DNA of 64,000 bases from Planotetraspora kaengkrachanensis (GCF_016862895.1 NZ_BONV01000026.1:120773-184772), one strand, 5' to 3'; positions 43,901 through 52,981 are shown, counted from the first letter of the stretch. Notes: generated by a model from the sequence alone, not told the origin. Translations and numbers: made by a program.

Positions 43901-43944
43901 ACGGGAGCGGCCGCACGCGACGTCGCGTGCGGCCGCTCCCGTTT
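43901..43944. terminator. 44-bp perfect palindrome, bidirectional terminator
   Basis: AACGGGAGCGGCCGCACGCG is the start of a 22-bp arm mirrored exactly through 43944, so the whole is one perfect palindrome with no spacer, ending in TT on each side. It lies between the convergent DUF6458 and SDR genes and would fold as a strong terminator for both. Confidence 0.85.
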
Positions 43945-43985
43945 CCGCGCCCGGCTGCCGGACGGCTGGAGCATCCCCGGAGTTC

Positions 43986-44990
43986 TCAGCGGCGGCGCAG
44001 CCGGAGGACCGCGGCCGCCGCCCCGGCGGCGCCGGCGGCCGCGGCGGTCGCCACGCCGCGATGTTGCGACAACCACACCTGGACGCTGCGGGGGTGCGAG
44101 CGCTCGTCGAAGGCGCCGTGCGCGCCGTGGTCCTCCTCGTCGTCGGCCGGCTCCCACAGGTTCGACACCCCGCTGGGCGGCTTGCCCTCCACCTGCTGGG
44201 CCTTCACGCCGGTCCGGCCGAGGTAACGGTCGAGCAGACCGGGGGCCACCCGCTGGGCCAGGATCGTGGCCGCAGTGGTCGCGCCGACCCAGAACTCCTT
44301 GCGCTCCGGGTGCTCGGCGGCGAACAGCACCGCCTCGGCGGCGACCTCCGGCTGGTAGATCGGCGGCACCGGCTGGGGATGGCGGCGCAACCGGGTCAAC
44401 CCCCAGCTGAACTGCGGGGTGTTCAGCGCCGGCAACTGGACCATCGTGATCTTCACGCCGGACCCGCCGGCGAGCAGCTCGGTCCGCACCGACTCGGTGA
44501 AACCCCTGATCGCGTGCTTGGCGCCGCAGTACGCCGACTGGAGCGGAATGGCGCGGTAGGCCAGCGCCGAGCCGGCCTGCACGATGACACCTCTGTCCCG
44601 CGGCTGCATCACCTCGAGGGCCGCGCGCGTGCCCCAGACGTAGCCCAGGTAGGACACCTGGGTGGTGCGTTCGAACTCCTCCGGGCTGATCTCCATGAAC
44701 GGGGCGAACACCGTGGTGAAGGCGACGTTGATCCACACGTCGATCGGTCCGACCTCGGCCTCGATCCGCTGCGCGGCCTGCCGTACCTGCTCGTGATCGG
44801 CGACGTCGGCGACGTAGACCTTCGCCATGCCGCCTCCCACGCCGACGTCCACGGCCGCGCCGGCCAGGCCGGCCTCGCCGCGGGCGATCAGCGCGACGAT
44901 CGCGCCCTGGTCGCCCAGTTGACGCACGATCGCGCGGCCCACGCCGCCGCTGGCTCCCGTGACCACGACGACCTTGTCGCTGAGGCTCAC
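43986..44990 (-). CDS. Short-chain dehydrogenase/reductase with helical C-terminal extension
   Basis: A 334-aa SDR: cofactor motif TGASGGVGRA (residues 11-20) and catalytic Ser, Tyr and Lys in GSALAY...YCGAKHA. After about residue 250 it carries an extra 80-residue tail (Gly/Ala-rich, with a final hydrophobic AAAAGAAGAAAAVL), longer than typical SDRs, possibly a membrane anchor. The GTG at 44990 has GAGAGGA upstream. It follows a small membrane protein on the same strand. Confidence 0.88.
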   Translation of the reverse strand: MSLSDKVVVVTGASGGVGRAIVRQLGDQGAIVALIARGEAGLAGAAVDVGVGGGMAKVYVADVADHEQVRQAAQRIEAEVGPIDVWINVAFTTVFAPFMEISPEEFERTTQVSYLGYVWGTRAALEVMQPRDRGVIVQAGSALAYRAIPLQSAYCGAKHAIRGFTESVRTELLAGGSGVKITMVQLPALNTPQFSWGLTRLRRHPQPVPPIYQPEVAAEAVLFAAEHPERKEFWVGATTAATILAQRVAPGLLDRYLGRTGVKAQQVEGKPPSGVSNLWEPADDEEDHGAHGAFDERSHPRSVQVWLSQHRGVATAAAAGAAGAAAAVLRLRRR

Positions 44991-44994
44991 TGTG

Positions 44995-45243
44995 TCATCC
45001 TCTCGATTCGGGGCCGCCGCCGAGCGTGCGCTGTCTGCGGACGGCCAGCACCATGTCCGCGACGAGGGCGAGCGCGACGACCGCGACGATCGCGATCAGC
45101 CACCACAGACGTGTCAGGCCGGCCAGCAGGCCGATCCCGGCGCACAGGACCAGGGCCAGGGAGCCGATCCGGATGTGGATCACGTCCTTCGGCGTGGCAG
45201 GCACCATCGGCTTGCCGCTGGGCGAGCGCTGTTCCTCAGTCAT
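44995..45243 (-). CDS. Small two-helix membrane protein
   Basis: An 82-aa protein with two transmembrane helices (LALVLCAGIGLLAGLTRLWW, LIAIVAVVALALVADMVLAV) and polar ends. It ends 5 bp before the SDR start, so it is co-transcribed as the first gene of the pair. No family recognised. Confidence 0.75.
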   Translation of the reverse strand: MTEEQRSPSGKPMVPATPKDVIHIRIGSLALVLCAGIGLLAGLTRLWWLIAIVAVVALALVADMVLAVRRQRTLGGGPESRG

Positions 45244-45480
45244 GGGCGCCCACTACCCGGGGGCGGACGAGTAACGCATCGCGCCGCCGCGTCACGGGGT
45301 GACAGCCGAGAGTCACGGCCGGGCGTTTGCCCATGAGGCGAAGGGGTAGCCGGAATGCATGCCGGGCCGGGACGAGAAGGGCGAGCAGGCGGTCAGAGGG
45401 ACGAGTGCGGCGCGAGGGGAAGGGCGGGTAAGCACGATGGATGACCGGACGGGACCGGGGACGGGAGGAGGTCTCGCGCC

Positions 45481-46530
45481 ATGACGGGGCTGCTTGTCGA
45501 TGGTGTCGAACGGATCGCGGTGCTGCGGGCCGGGGTGATGGCCGACCTCCTGATCGCCCTGCCCGCCTTCGAGGCCCTGAAGAGGGCCTATCCCGCGGCC
45601 GCGATCACTCTTCTGGGACGCGAATGGCACGGGCGTTTCCTGATGAACCGTCCGGGACCCGTGGACGAGGTGGTCCCCCTGCCCCCGATCTCCGGCATCT
45701 CGTCCGCCGCCGCAGGTGGTGCCGTTCCCGACGCGGTCCCGGACGCGGTCTACGACGACCTGCGCTCACGCCGCTTCGACGTCGTGGTGCAGATGCAGGG
45801 CGGCGGACGCGACTGCAATCCGTTCGTACGGCGGCTGGGCGCGCGGCTGACCGCCGGACTGTGCGCGCCCGGCGCCGAGCCGCTGGACAGGTGGATCCCC
45901 TACATCGACCACCAGCACGAGATCCTCCGATCCCTGGAGGTCGCCGGGCTGCTCGGCGCCGGAACCGCCGACGTCGAGCCGCGCCTGCCCGTCATCAGGG
46001 AGGACTGGGCGGAGCTCAACCGGCACCTGGGCAGGCTGCCGAAGGGACTCGTGGCGATCCATCCCGGCGCGCCCGATTCCCGGCGCCGCTGGCCGCCGGA
46101 ATGCTTCGCCGAGGTGGCCGACCGCCTGGGACGGCCCGTGGTCGTGACCGGCACGGAATCGGACAGGGAAGTCGTCGAACGGATGACGGCCGCGATGAAG
46201 CGGCCGGGACTCGTCCTGATCGACGATCTTTCCGTGGGCGGGCTGGCGGCCCTCTATGCGGCCTGCGACCTCGTCGTCTCCAACGACAGCGGGCCCCGTC
46301 ATCTCGCCGCGGCCACCGGAACGCCGACGGTGGGGATCTTCTGGTGTGGTGACCTGATCAGCCGGGGGCCGCTGAGCAGAGGCATGCACCGGCCCCTGAT
46401 CTCCTGGACGATCCACTGCCCCGCCTGCGGGGGCGCAGGCTCGCTGGGCTGTGGGCACGGGTCGGCGTCGTGGGTCGCCGACGTGACGGTGGACGACGTG
46501 CTCGAACAGGCACAGGACCTGCTGCGGTGA
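45481..46530 (+). CDS. Glycosyltransferase family 9 (heptosyltransferase-like)
   Basis: A 349-aa GT9 enzyme: VLRAGVMADLLIALPAFEAL opens the acceptor domain, VAIHPGAPDSRRRWP and SNDSGPRHLAAATGTPTVGIF are the family's nucleotide-sugar motifs. In Gram-negatives the family adds heptose to LPS; the actinobacterial role is unknown and may be lipoglycan or teichoic-type glycan. GGGAGGAGG precedes the ATG. Convergent with a GT4 gene. Confidence 0.9.
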   Translation: MTGLLVDGVERIAVLRAGVMADLLIALPAFEALKRAYPAAAITLLGREWHGRFLMNRPGPVDEVVPLPPISGISSAAAGGAVPDAVPDAVYDDLRSRRFDVVVQMQGGGRDCNPFVRRLGARLTAGLCAPGAEPLDRWIPYIDHQHEILRSLEVAGLLGAGTADVEPRLPVIREDWAELNRHLGRLPKGLVAIHPGAPDSRRRWPPECFAEVADRLGRPVVVTGTESDREVVERMTAAMKRPGLVLIDDLSVGGLAALYAACDLVVSNDSGPRHLAAATGTPTVGIFWCGDLISRGPLSRGMHRPLISWTIHCPACGGAGSLGCGHGSASWVADVTVDDVLEQAQDLLR

Positions 46531-46594
46531 CCGCGGCGGCTCCGGCCGCCGCAGTCCCGTGTCGCAGTCCCGTCTCGCCGGCGCAGTCGATGCT

Positions 46595-47803
46595 TCAGGA
46601 GGGACTGCACTCGAGTCTCCGGGCGGACAGCACCTCGTCGTAGACGGCGAGAGTCTCCGAGGCGATACGGCCCCAGCCGTACCTGACCCTGGCCCGGTCC
46701 GCACCGGCGATGCCGTACGCCGTGCGGCGGACGCCGTCGCCGAGGAGGCTCCGCAGGGCCTTCGCGAGCGCCAGCGGGTGGCGCGGTGGGACGAGGACGC
46801 CGGTCACGCCGTTGACCACGGTCTCCTTCTGGCCGCCGACGGCGGAGGCGACCACGGGGACCCCGCACGCCATCCCCTCCAGGGCGACCATCCCGAACGG
46901 CTCGTACCAGGGGACGGAGACGAGCGCCGCCGCCGAGCGCATGAGCGCGGGCAGTTCGGCCCTGCCGACCCGGCCGACGAAGCGCACCCGGTCGCTCACC
47001 CCGGCGCGGGCCGCGATCCACCGCAGACGGGTGACCTCGGCGTCACGGTGGAGTTCGGTGGCCGCGGGACCACCCGCGACGACCAGCTCCACGTCGGGCA
47101 GGTGGCGCAGGGCCTCGATGGTCGTCTCCACCCCCTTGCGCCGGACGAGCCTGCCCACCGACAACAGCCGCACCCGGCTGGGCCGTTCGCCCGGTTCGAC
47201 GTGATGGTTGAAGACGGCCGTGTCGACGCCGCAGGGCACCACCCGGGCGGACCTGCGCGGCACCCGCATCCGGATCAGCTCGTCGACCTCGTCGTGGCAG
47301 GTCGCGATGATGGCGTCCGCCTGCCGGCCGATCGAGCCCTCGGACCGGATCCGGTCGCGCGGGCTCGCGTCCGCCGGGCCCTGGTGGCGCCGCTTGACGA
47401 CGCCGAGGGCGTGGTAGGTGTGGACGACCGGGATGCGCGCCCGCCCGGCCGCCTCAAGGGCCGCGACGCCGCTCATCCAGAAGTGGCTGTGCACCACGTC
47501 CGGCCGGTCGGCGACCCACCGGTCGCGCAGCCACGCGGCGAAGTCCGGGATCCAGGGCAGGATCTCGTCCTTGGAGATCGGGACGGCAGGCCCCGCGGGC
47601 ACGTGCACCACGGTCAGCCCCGGTCCGAGCTCGACGGTCTGGGGGGCCTCGGCCTGTTCCCTGCGCGTGTAGACGGTGACCTCGTGCCCGAGGCCGGCGA
47701 TCTCCTGGGCGAGGGCGCCCACGTGTACGTTCTGGCCGCCGGCGTCCACCGCGCCGGGGACGGCGAGCGGGCTGGCGTGTTCCGAGATCATGGCGATCTT
47801 CAC
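46595..47803 (-). CDS. GT4 glycosyltransferase (sucrose-synthase/MshA-like branch)
   Basis: A 402-aa GT-B enzyme. The opening MISEHASPLAVPGAVDAGGQ and HSHFWMSGVA match the GT4 branch that contains sucrose phosphate synthase and MshA. The C-terminal SVPWYEPFGMVALEGMACGV motif binds the nucleotide sugar. GTG 47803 is chosen because GGAGGAACCCA precedes it; the open frame upstream is spurious. Convergent with the GT9 gene, 64 bp away. Confidence 0.9.
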   Translation of the reverse strand: MKIAMISEHASPLAVPGAVDAGGQNVHVGALAQEIAGLGHEVTVYTRREQAEAPQTVELGPGLTVVHVPAGPAVPISKDEILPWIPDFAAWLRDRWVADRPDVVHSHFWMSGVAALEAAGRARIPVVHTYHALGVVKRRHQGPADASPRDRIRSEGSIGRQADAIIATCHDEVDELIRMRVPRRSARVVPCGVDTAVFNHHVEPGERPSRVRLLSVGRLVRRKGVETTIEALRHLPDVELVVAGGPAATELHRDAEVTRLRWIAARAGVSDRVRFVGRVGRAELPALMRSAAALVSVPWYEPFGMVALEGMACGVPVVASAVGGQKETVVNGVTGVLVPPRHPLALAKALRSLLGDGVRRTAYGIAGADRARVRYGWGRIASETLAVYDEVLSARRLECSPS

Positions 47804-48126
47804 TGGGTTCCTCCGTGAGGGGCGGCGTCGACCACCTGGCTCGGGGATCACGGAGCCCAGGTGAAGGTGCCCGGCTGATGGGGGCAGCGGGTGGCGTGGC
47901 CGAACGGTCGTGAAGTCGCCGGATCGGGAGTGGAGCCGCACCGAACGCGAGAGGGTGACCCGTTCCCGAGAACGCTCCTCCGGCAGGCATGTTCGTGCCA
48001 CGGAGGTACCTGCGTCTTAGGCACCGAAGTCTGCATTGACCCTTTCCAGGTAATTGCATCTCAAACCCCTGCGTTTTGCGTGGGAGGCCCCGGGCAGCGA
48101 TAGCCGTACAGGATGAGGGGGAAGTC
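47804..48126. other. 323-bp divergent intergenic region
   Basis: No gene supported. It separates the divergent GT4 gene and the BON gene. A TTGACC at 48035-48040 may be a -35, but no clean -10 follows at 17-18 bp. I see no operator or repeat here. Confidence 0.4.
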
Positions 48127-48372
48127 ATGGAGACGCCGCAGTACGTGGCGGCCCGGATCCAGCGGGCTCTCGCGGAGGACGAACGCACCAACGAACTGGG
48201 CATCCGTGTGGACGTACGCGGGGACCAGGTGTTCCTGCGCGGTCAGGTGTCCTGTGAGGAGCGCAGGCACGGCATCGAGGACGTCGCCCGGGAGGCGGCT
48301 CCCGGGCTGACGGTCCACAACGAGATTCGGCTCCTGGAAGTACGCGCGCCGGGGGAGGAGGAGCACCTGTGA
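48127..48372 (+). CDS. BON domain protein
   Basis: An 81-aa protein that is a single BON domain (VAARIQRALAEDERTNELGI, VFLRGQVSCEERR, VHNEIRLLEV). BON domains bind membranes or phospholipids; isolated ones are poorly characterised and often stress-induced. GAGGGGGAAGTC precedes the ATG. The stop overlaps the metallophosphoesterase start (GTGA), so the two are translated together. Confidence 0.85.
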   Translation: METPQYVAARIQRALAEDERTNELGIRVDVRGDQVFLRGQVSCEERRHGIEDVAREAAPGLTVHNEIRLLEVRAPGEEEHL

Positions 48373-49100
48373 AAGCACTACGAGTCGCCGCGGTGGCGGA
48401 CATCCACCTCGGCGAGGACATCCGGGGCCACTATCGCAAGAAGCTCGAGGGCATCGAGCACCGGGCCGAGGTCCTCCTCGTCGGGGGCGACCTGACGAGG
48501 CACGGCACGCGGGAGGAGGGCCGGGTGGTCGCCGACGAGCTCTGCGACCTGCCCATTCCCGTGATCGCCGTCCTCGGGAACCACGATTACCATTCCGACG
48601 CCGAGGAAGAGATCACCGCGATGCTGCGCGACGCCGGGATCATCGTGCTCGACGACGACGCCGCGGTGGTCTCCCTCGACGGGGTACGGCTCGGCGTCGC
48701 GGGCGGGAAGGGATTCGGGGGCGGGTTCGCCGGAAAGTGCGCGAGCGAGTTCGGCGAGCCGGAGACCAAGGCGTTCGTCCGGCACACCAAGGAGATCGCG
48801 GAGCGGTGGCGCCACGCGCTCAAGGATCTGGACGCCGACCACAGGGTGGTGCTCAGCCACTATTCGCCGGTGAAGGACACGCTCGCGGGTGAGCCGCCGG
48901 AGATCTATCCGTTCCTCGGCAGCTACCTGCTGGCCGAGGCGGCCGACGCCGAGGGGGCCGATCTCATCGTCCACGGTCACGCGCACCTGGGCACGGAGAA
49001 GGGCATGACCCCGGGCGGGATCCGCGTGCGGAACGTCGCGCTGCCCGTCATCGAACACGCGTACGCCGTCTACTGCCTCGACGGCGAGGGCGTGCACTGA
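48369..49100 (+). CDS. Calcineurin-like metallophosphoesterase
   Basis: A 243-aa phosphoesterase with the full di-metal signature: D11-x-H13 (VADIHLGED), GGDLTRHG, GNHDYH and HGHAHLG. Such enzymes cleave phosphomono- or diesters including cyclic nucleotides. GTG start overlapping the BON gene stop. The gene pair ends in two terminators. Its exact substrate is unknown; a class III cAMP phosphodiesterase role would be possible but is not supported by context. Confidence 0.9.
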   Translation: MKALRVAAVADIHLGEDIRGHYRKKLEGIEHRAEVLLVGGDLTRHGTREEGRVVADELCDLPIPVIAVLGNHDYHSDAEEEITAMLRDAGIIVLDDDAAVVSLDGVRLGVAGGKGFGGGFAGKCASEFGEPETKAFVRHTKEIAERWRHALKDLDADHRVVLSHYSPVKDTLAGEPPEIYPFLGSYLLAEAADAEGADLIVHGHAHLGTEKGMTPGGIRVRNVALPVIEHAYAVYCLDGEGVH

Positions 49101-49149
49101 GACGTGTACTGAGACGTGCACTGCGAGGACATGCTGGAAACAGAGGTGG

Positions 49150-49190
49150 AAATAAAGGCCGTCCGGATCTCGACCGGGCGGCCTTTATTT
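49150..49190. terminator. Terminator after the metallophosphoesterase
   Basis: AAATAAAGGCCGTCCGG (49150-49166) pairs with CCGGGCGGCCTTTATTT (49174-49190): 17-bp arms with one G-U pair and a 7-nt loop. A run of T follows on both strands, so it can work in either direction. Confidence 0.9.
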
Positions 49191-49230
49191 CATCGTCTTT
49201 CATCGTCTTCCATCGTCTTTCATCGCCTGT
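49191..49230. repeat. 10-bp tandem repeat, four copies
   Basis: CATCGTCTTT is repeated four times with one or two base changes (last copy CATCGCCTGT) between two terminator hairpins. Non-coding; probably slippage. Confidence 0.8.
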
Positions 49231-49242
49231 GAAACGAGTTGG

Positions 49243-49273
49243 ACGGCGGCCGGCTGACGCCGGCCGCCGTTTT
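49243..49273 (+). terminator. Second terminator of the pair
   Basis: ACGGCGGCCGGC and GCCGGCCGCCGT (12 perfect pairs) close a TGAC loop and are followed by TTTG. It lies 70 bp beyond the first terminator, before the convergent GPGG gene. Confidence 0.8.
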
Positions 49274-49294
49274 GTCCGCTTCAGGGGGTGACGA

Positions 49295-49444
49295 TTATGG
49301 ATTGAAGATGCTGACGCCTCCGGGGCCGACGAGGAACCCGAGGACGATGAGGACGATCCCCCAGAGGATGTCCCGACGGGCCAGGATCACGTAGATCCCG
49401 GCGATCACGAGTACGACGGCGATGAGCCAGAGCAGTGTAGCCAT
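49295..49444 (-). CDS. GPGG-motif small membrane protein
   Basis: A 49-aa protein read directly from the minus strand: MATLLWLIAVVLVIAGIYVI is one helix, a second follows (ILWGIVLIVLGFLV), then the GPGG motif and SIFNP end. This matches the small actinobacterial GPGG-motif membrane protein family, whose function is unknown. GGAGGG lies 4-5 nt before the ATG. Confidence 0.85.
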   Translation of the reverse strand: MATLLWLIAVVLVIAGIYVILARRDILWGIVLIVLGFLVGPGGVSIFNP

Positions 49445-49670
49445 GGCCCTCCACTGCCCTGACAAATGACCTCATAACATCAGCAGGTCGCTGGGTTGGG
49501 TGTTTTTGCCGTTGGGCGCCTGTCGGGCGACGTTTGCTTTAAGAATGCCGGTTTAAGAATGCCGGGCACGTGGGCTCTATGACCTCATTCGGGTATTTCC
49601 TCTCGAGCGAGGAACACGATCCCAAGGAGCTCGTACGGCAGGCCAGACGCGCCGCCTGGTGCCGTGCCCG

Positions 49671-50171
49671 CTACTGGTCGTCGTCGTGGCGGCGGGCGCG
49701 GAGCAGTGAGACGAGGGGCTGGACGAACCACAACCAGGCGCTCAGCGCGGCGATCGCCGCGGCGATGACCACCGCGAGCCACAGGCTGGTCAGGACGTCG
49801 ACGACCAGGCTCGTCGAGCACACCATGGAGATCGCCAGCGCGATCCCGCCCACCACGCCCAGTCGATTGGCGCGGCGCAGCAGCTGGGCCTTCAGTCCCG
49901 ACCGGTACAGGATCCGATGCTGGGTCGCCGGTGCGATGAGGCAGATGGAGGCCAGCGCCGCGGTGATGACGGCGATGAGGAACAGCCAGTGACCCTCCCG
50001 GCCGATCTTGCCGAAGCCGGCGGAGAAGGGCAGCGTCAGGAGGAAGGCGAACAGCACCTGGACGCCGGTCGCCGCGACTCGCAGACCTTGGAGGAGCTCC
50101 ATGAGCTCGCGGTCCAGCCGCTCCTTCGGGTTCTCCTCGGGATTGGATAAGGGAGTCGCCGAGTCATTCAT
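49671..50171 (-). CDS. DUF6328 family membrane protein
   Basis: A 166-aa protein with an acidic N-terminus (NPKERLDRELMELLQGLRVAA), then four hydrophobic helices and a basic tail (RARRHDDDQ). It matches DUF6328, a family of unknown function. Its 5' end overlaps the upstream DUF1360 gene by 8 bp, so they form an operon. Confidence 0.82.
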   Translation of the reverse strand: MNDSATPLSNPEENPKERLDRELMELLQGLRVAATGVQVLFAFLLTLPFSAGFGKIGREGHWLFLIAVITAALASICLIAPATQHRILYRSGLKAQLLRRANRLGVVGGIALAISMVCSTSLVVDVLTSLWLAVVIAAAIAALSAWLWFVQPLVSLLRARRHDDDQ

Positions 50172-50667
50172 TGTCGGCCTTCATCATCCGGCCGTAGGCG
50201 AGCTGGAGCCAGTCGGAGATCGCCACGGCCGTCATTGTCGCGCCCGCCAGGCGGGTCACCCGGGGGGCGAAGACCAGACCGGCGGAGTATCCCGTCGCCA
50301 CCCACTGGGCCAGGCAGAACGGGCAGCTCACGAGCTCACCCAGTGCGTGCCTGAGGCCGCTTCCCCTGACCTCCTCCTCGAGCTCCGCGGGGCCGGAGAC
50401 CCCGACGTATCTGGTGAAGGGGGCACGGATCGGGCTGGTCACCGGGTCCTTGGCGAGGGTACGGGAGAGGCGGTGCGTGAAGATCCCCATCAGGGCCAGG
50501 TCCATGAGGCCGACCCGGGTCGGCACCCGTCTGCCGGTCAGTTTCGCCGCCGCCATCAGGGCTGCGACGGCTCCGCCGTACACGGCGAGGACCCTGCCGT
50601 ACGCGGGCAGGGGACGATGTTCCCCGCCCTCGTATTCGTGCTGGATTTCTCGGAGGGTGTCGGTCAT
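50164..50667 (-). CDS. DUF1360 family membrane protein
   Basis: A 167-aa protein with three to four helices and the family's CPFCLAQW motif (a C-P-F-C pair on the membrane edge, residues about 113-116). DUF1360 proteins are found near sporulation and stress genes in actinobacteria and bacilli; function unknown. First gene of an operon with DUF6328. Confidence 0.85.
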   Translation of the reverse strand: MTDTLREIQHEYEGGEHRPLPAYGRVLAVYGGAVAALMAAAKLTGRRVPTRVGLMDLALMGIFTHRLSRTLAKDPVTSPIRAPFTRYVGVSGPAELEEEVRGSGLRHALGELVSCPFCLAQWVATGYSAGLVFAPRVTRLAGATMTAVAISDWLQLAYGRMMKADNE

Positions 50668-50722
50668 GGGACGCGTCTACCCTGGATTGTTTGCGGCGAA
50701 CATACCGGGGCAAGCGACGTGA

Positions 50723-51316
50723 GTGAGTAGTGGTCACGCTGTCACCGACGCGATCCTCGAAACACTCAAGCGCGCCGGCTCCGGCCTCAAGGAGGCGGGT
50801 GTGCGGTTCGCCCTGGCGGGAGGCTGCGCCGGATACGCCCGCGGCGCCGCGCCGTCTCTTCACGACGTCGACTTCGCGCTGATCGAGGAGGACGTCCCCC
50901 TCGCGTTCAAGACCTTGGAGAACCTCGGCTTCCGTACGGCGCGGCCTCCGGAGGACTGGCTGGTCAAGGCGTTCGACGAGGACGGCGTGCTGGTCGACAT
51001 GATCTTCTCGATCGCCGACAGACCGGTGACCGAGGCCATGATCGCCCGTGCGGAGATGATCAATACGGCGGCGCTCAGCCTGCCGGTCCTGGAGGCCACC
51101 GACCTGGTGATCTCGTGGATCCTCCCGCTCTCCGAGCACAGTTGCGACTACGGCGGTCTGCTGCCCGTGGTCCGCGCCATGCGGGAACAGGTCGACTGGG
51201 ACCGGGTGGCGTCGGTCGTGGCGCCGTCGCCGTACGCGTCGACGTTCCTGACCCTGCTCGAGCGGCTCCGCGTCATCGCCCCGACCTCGCCGTCGCAGGA
51301 CGTCACCTGGCCGTGA
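50723..51316 (+). CDS. Nucleotidyltransferase-fold protein (MNT/aminoglycoside-type)
   Basis: A 197-aa protein resembling the minimal nucleotidyltransferase fold: VRFALAGGCAGYARG followed by HDVDFAL, the G-x-(S/C)...D-x-D pattern of pol-beta superfamily enzymes (D48 and D50). Such proteins include antibiotic transferases, toxin-antitoxin MNT partners and unknowns. GTG start; no HEPN partner is adjacent, so a toxin-antitoxin role is not supported. Confidence 0.7.
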   Translation: MSSGHAVTDAILETLKRAGSGLKEAGVRFALAGGCAGYARGAAPSLHDVDFALIEEDVPLAFKTLENLGFRTARPPEDWLVKAFDEDGVLVDMIFSIADRPVTEAMIARAEMINTAALSLPVLEATDLVISWILPLSEHSCDYGGLLPVVRAMREQVDWDRVASVVAPSPYASTFLTLLERLRVIAPTSPSQDVTWP

Positions 51317-51338
51317 GGCGAACCGCCGGCAGCAGCGA

Positions 51339-51374
51339 GACAGAAGTGGCCGGACAGAAGTGGCCGGACAGAAG
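51339..51374. repeat. 14-bp tandem repeat, 2.6 copies
   Basis: GACAGAAGTGGCCG occurs twice exactly (51339-51352, 51353-51366) and a third partial copy follows, just before the terminator. Non-coding. Confidence 0.85.
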
Positions 51375-51377
51375 GGC

Positions 51378-51411
51378 GAAGGGGGCCGCGCCGGTTGGCG
51401 CGGCCCCCTTC
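51378..51411. terminator. Bidirectional terminator
   Basis: GAAGGGGGCCGCGCC pairs perfectly with GGCGCGGCCCCCTTC around a GGTT loop. It sits between the convergent nucleotidyltransferase-like and PRC-barrel genes. Confidence 0.88.
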
Positions 51412-51430
51412 TCATGGAGATCGATCGAGC

Positions 51431-51793
51431 TTACGGAGCGCCCCAGTAGGGGAAACGCCCGTAGTACTCGCCGAGGGTGTCCCGGTAAGCCGACTCCTTG
51501 AACGCCGACTCGTCGAACTCGGGAGCGGTCTTGATCTCCTGCTTGGTCCTGCCCACGAAGATCTTCCGCTCGACGGGGTCGATCTGCGTGACCACGCTCG
51601 CGGGGAGCATGACCTTCTTGCCGAAGATCCACGGGCCGGTGTCGACGATGAGGTAGCTCTGACCGACCTCATAGGTCGCGTCGTCGACCGACCCGATCTT
51701 GCCGTCGGTGGCCTCGACGTCGTAACCCACGACGTCCGCCGCCTGTCCGGTGTCGTATACGCCGTTCGGATACGACCAAAGATCCGGTGTCAT
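51431..51793 (-). CDS. PRC-barrel domain protein
   Basis: A 120-aa protein with a PRC-barrel at residues about 15-80 (YDVEATDGKIGSVDDATYEVGQ, SYLIVDTG, KKVMLPASVV), a domain found in RimM and stress proteins. GAAGGGAGAA precedes the ATG. No partner is indicated. Confidence 0.82.
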   Translation of the reverse strand: MTPDLWSYPNGVYDTGQAADVVGYDVEATDGKIGSVDDATYEVGQSYLIVDTGPWIFGKKVMLPASVVTQIDPVERKIFVGRTKQEIKTAPEFDESAFKESAYRDTLGEYYGRFPYWGAP

Positions 51794-52102
51794 GGTTCTC
51801 CCTTCGTCGAACAGCCACCTACCCGACGTTGTGGAGCGAAACATCCATGCCCGTGAGGCCCGGGTGGCCCTCCGGACAGGTCGCCCTTCAGACACCGAAC
51901 TGGTCGCGGCAGCCGTCCAGACTGTGGATCTCCACGGGGACCGGGCTGGTGAAGTCGCCCCGCAGCAGGCGCAGGCGCTGGTCGACGCGGCGCTTTCCCT
52001 GGACGACCGTGGTCTGGATGCCGTTCTCCCGGTTCGCCACGCCCTGGGACCCGATGACCTGGCACGGAGGACTCACCGCCCGGCATCCGAATTTCCGCAG
52101 GC
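51794..52102. other. Intergenic stretch with a doubtful plus-strand open frame
   Basis: A plus-strand frame from a GTG at 51831 stays open to 52214 with plausible residues (TELVAAAVQTVDLHGDRAGE), but its third-position GC is visibly lower than in real genes here and it would overlap the LLM gene by 112 bp. It may be a decayed gene. I see nothing else. Confidence 0.35.
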
Positions 52103-52981
52103 TCAGGTCTCCAGGGGCTTCAGTTCGCGGGCGAAGTCGTGCAGGAACCGCTCCATCGCGGGTACGGGCCCGGCCGGCCGTACGACGAACTTGGTGATGC
52201 CCCGCGCCACGTAACGCTCGATGAGGTCACGGGCGGCCTGCCAGCCCTCGGGGACGAAATCCGCGAAGTCGGCGTCGGGGCGGCGGCGCCGGACGGCGGC
52301 GGCGAGATCGTCGGACACGCCTGCCGTCGCGACGGCCAGGCTGACGCCGAAATGGTCCTCCTCGATCTCGCGCCCGGCCTCGGCGGCGTGCGCCTGGATG
52401 GACGCCCGCGCCGCGCCCGCCTCCTCCGGCGTGACGAAGCTCGCCAGCCAGCCGTCGCCGAAGCGGCCCACCCGGCGCAGCGCCCGGGGTCCGCTTCCGC
52501 CGAGCCAGATGTCGAGCGGCCGCGCAGGAAGCGGGCCGACGCCCACGTCCTCGATGGTGTGGAACTCGCCCTTGAACGTCACTCGCTCCTGCCGCAGCAG
52601 CAGCCGCAGCACCTCCATCGACTCGTCGAAGACGGCGCCGCGCGACTCGCCGGGTACGGGGAAGAAGGCGCGCTCCTGAGGACGGGCGGGCAGCAGGCCG
52701 AACGCGGGCAGGACGCGCCGGGGAGCGAGGGCGGCCAGCGAGACGAGCTGTTTGGCGACCAGCACCGGATGCCGGCCGGGCAGGATCGCGACACCCGTGC
52801 CGACCTTCAGCCGTGTCGTCCTGGCCAGGGCGTAGCCCATGCCGACCACCGGCTCGACCGACGAGCCGAGGACGAGCTCGGACAGCCACAGGGAGTCGAC
52901 TCCGAGCGACTCCGCCAGGTCGACGGTCTCAGCGAAGCGGTCGGCGCGGGTGGTCGCCGATATCCCGATCCGAACCTTCAT
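52103..52981 (-). CDS. LLM-class F420-dependent oxidoreductase
   Basis: A 292-aa TIM-barrel enzyme of the luciferase-like family (IGISATTRADRFAETVDLAESLG opening, GVDSLWLSEL, VGTGVAILPGRHPV, DIWLGGSGPRAL). In actinobacteria these use coenzyme F420 or FMN. The ATG at 52981 is taken; the open frame before it begins with unrelated residues. Substrate unknown. Confidence 0.85.
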   Translation of the reverse strand: MKVRIGISATTRADRFAETVDLAESLGVDSLWLSELVLGSSVEPVVGMGYALARTTRLKVGTGVAILPGRHPVLVAKQLVSLAALAPRRVLPAFGLLPARPQERAFFPVPGESRGAVFDESMEVLRLLLRQERVTFKGEFHTIEDVGVGPLPARPLDIWLGGSGPRALRRVGRFGDGWLASFVTPEEAGAARASIQAHAAEAGREIEEDHFGVSLAVATAGVSDDLAAAVRRRRPDADFADFVPEGWQAARDLIERYVARGITKFVVRPAGPVPAMERFLHDFARELKPLET

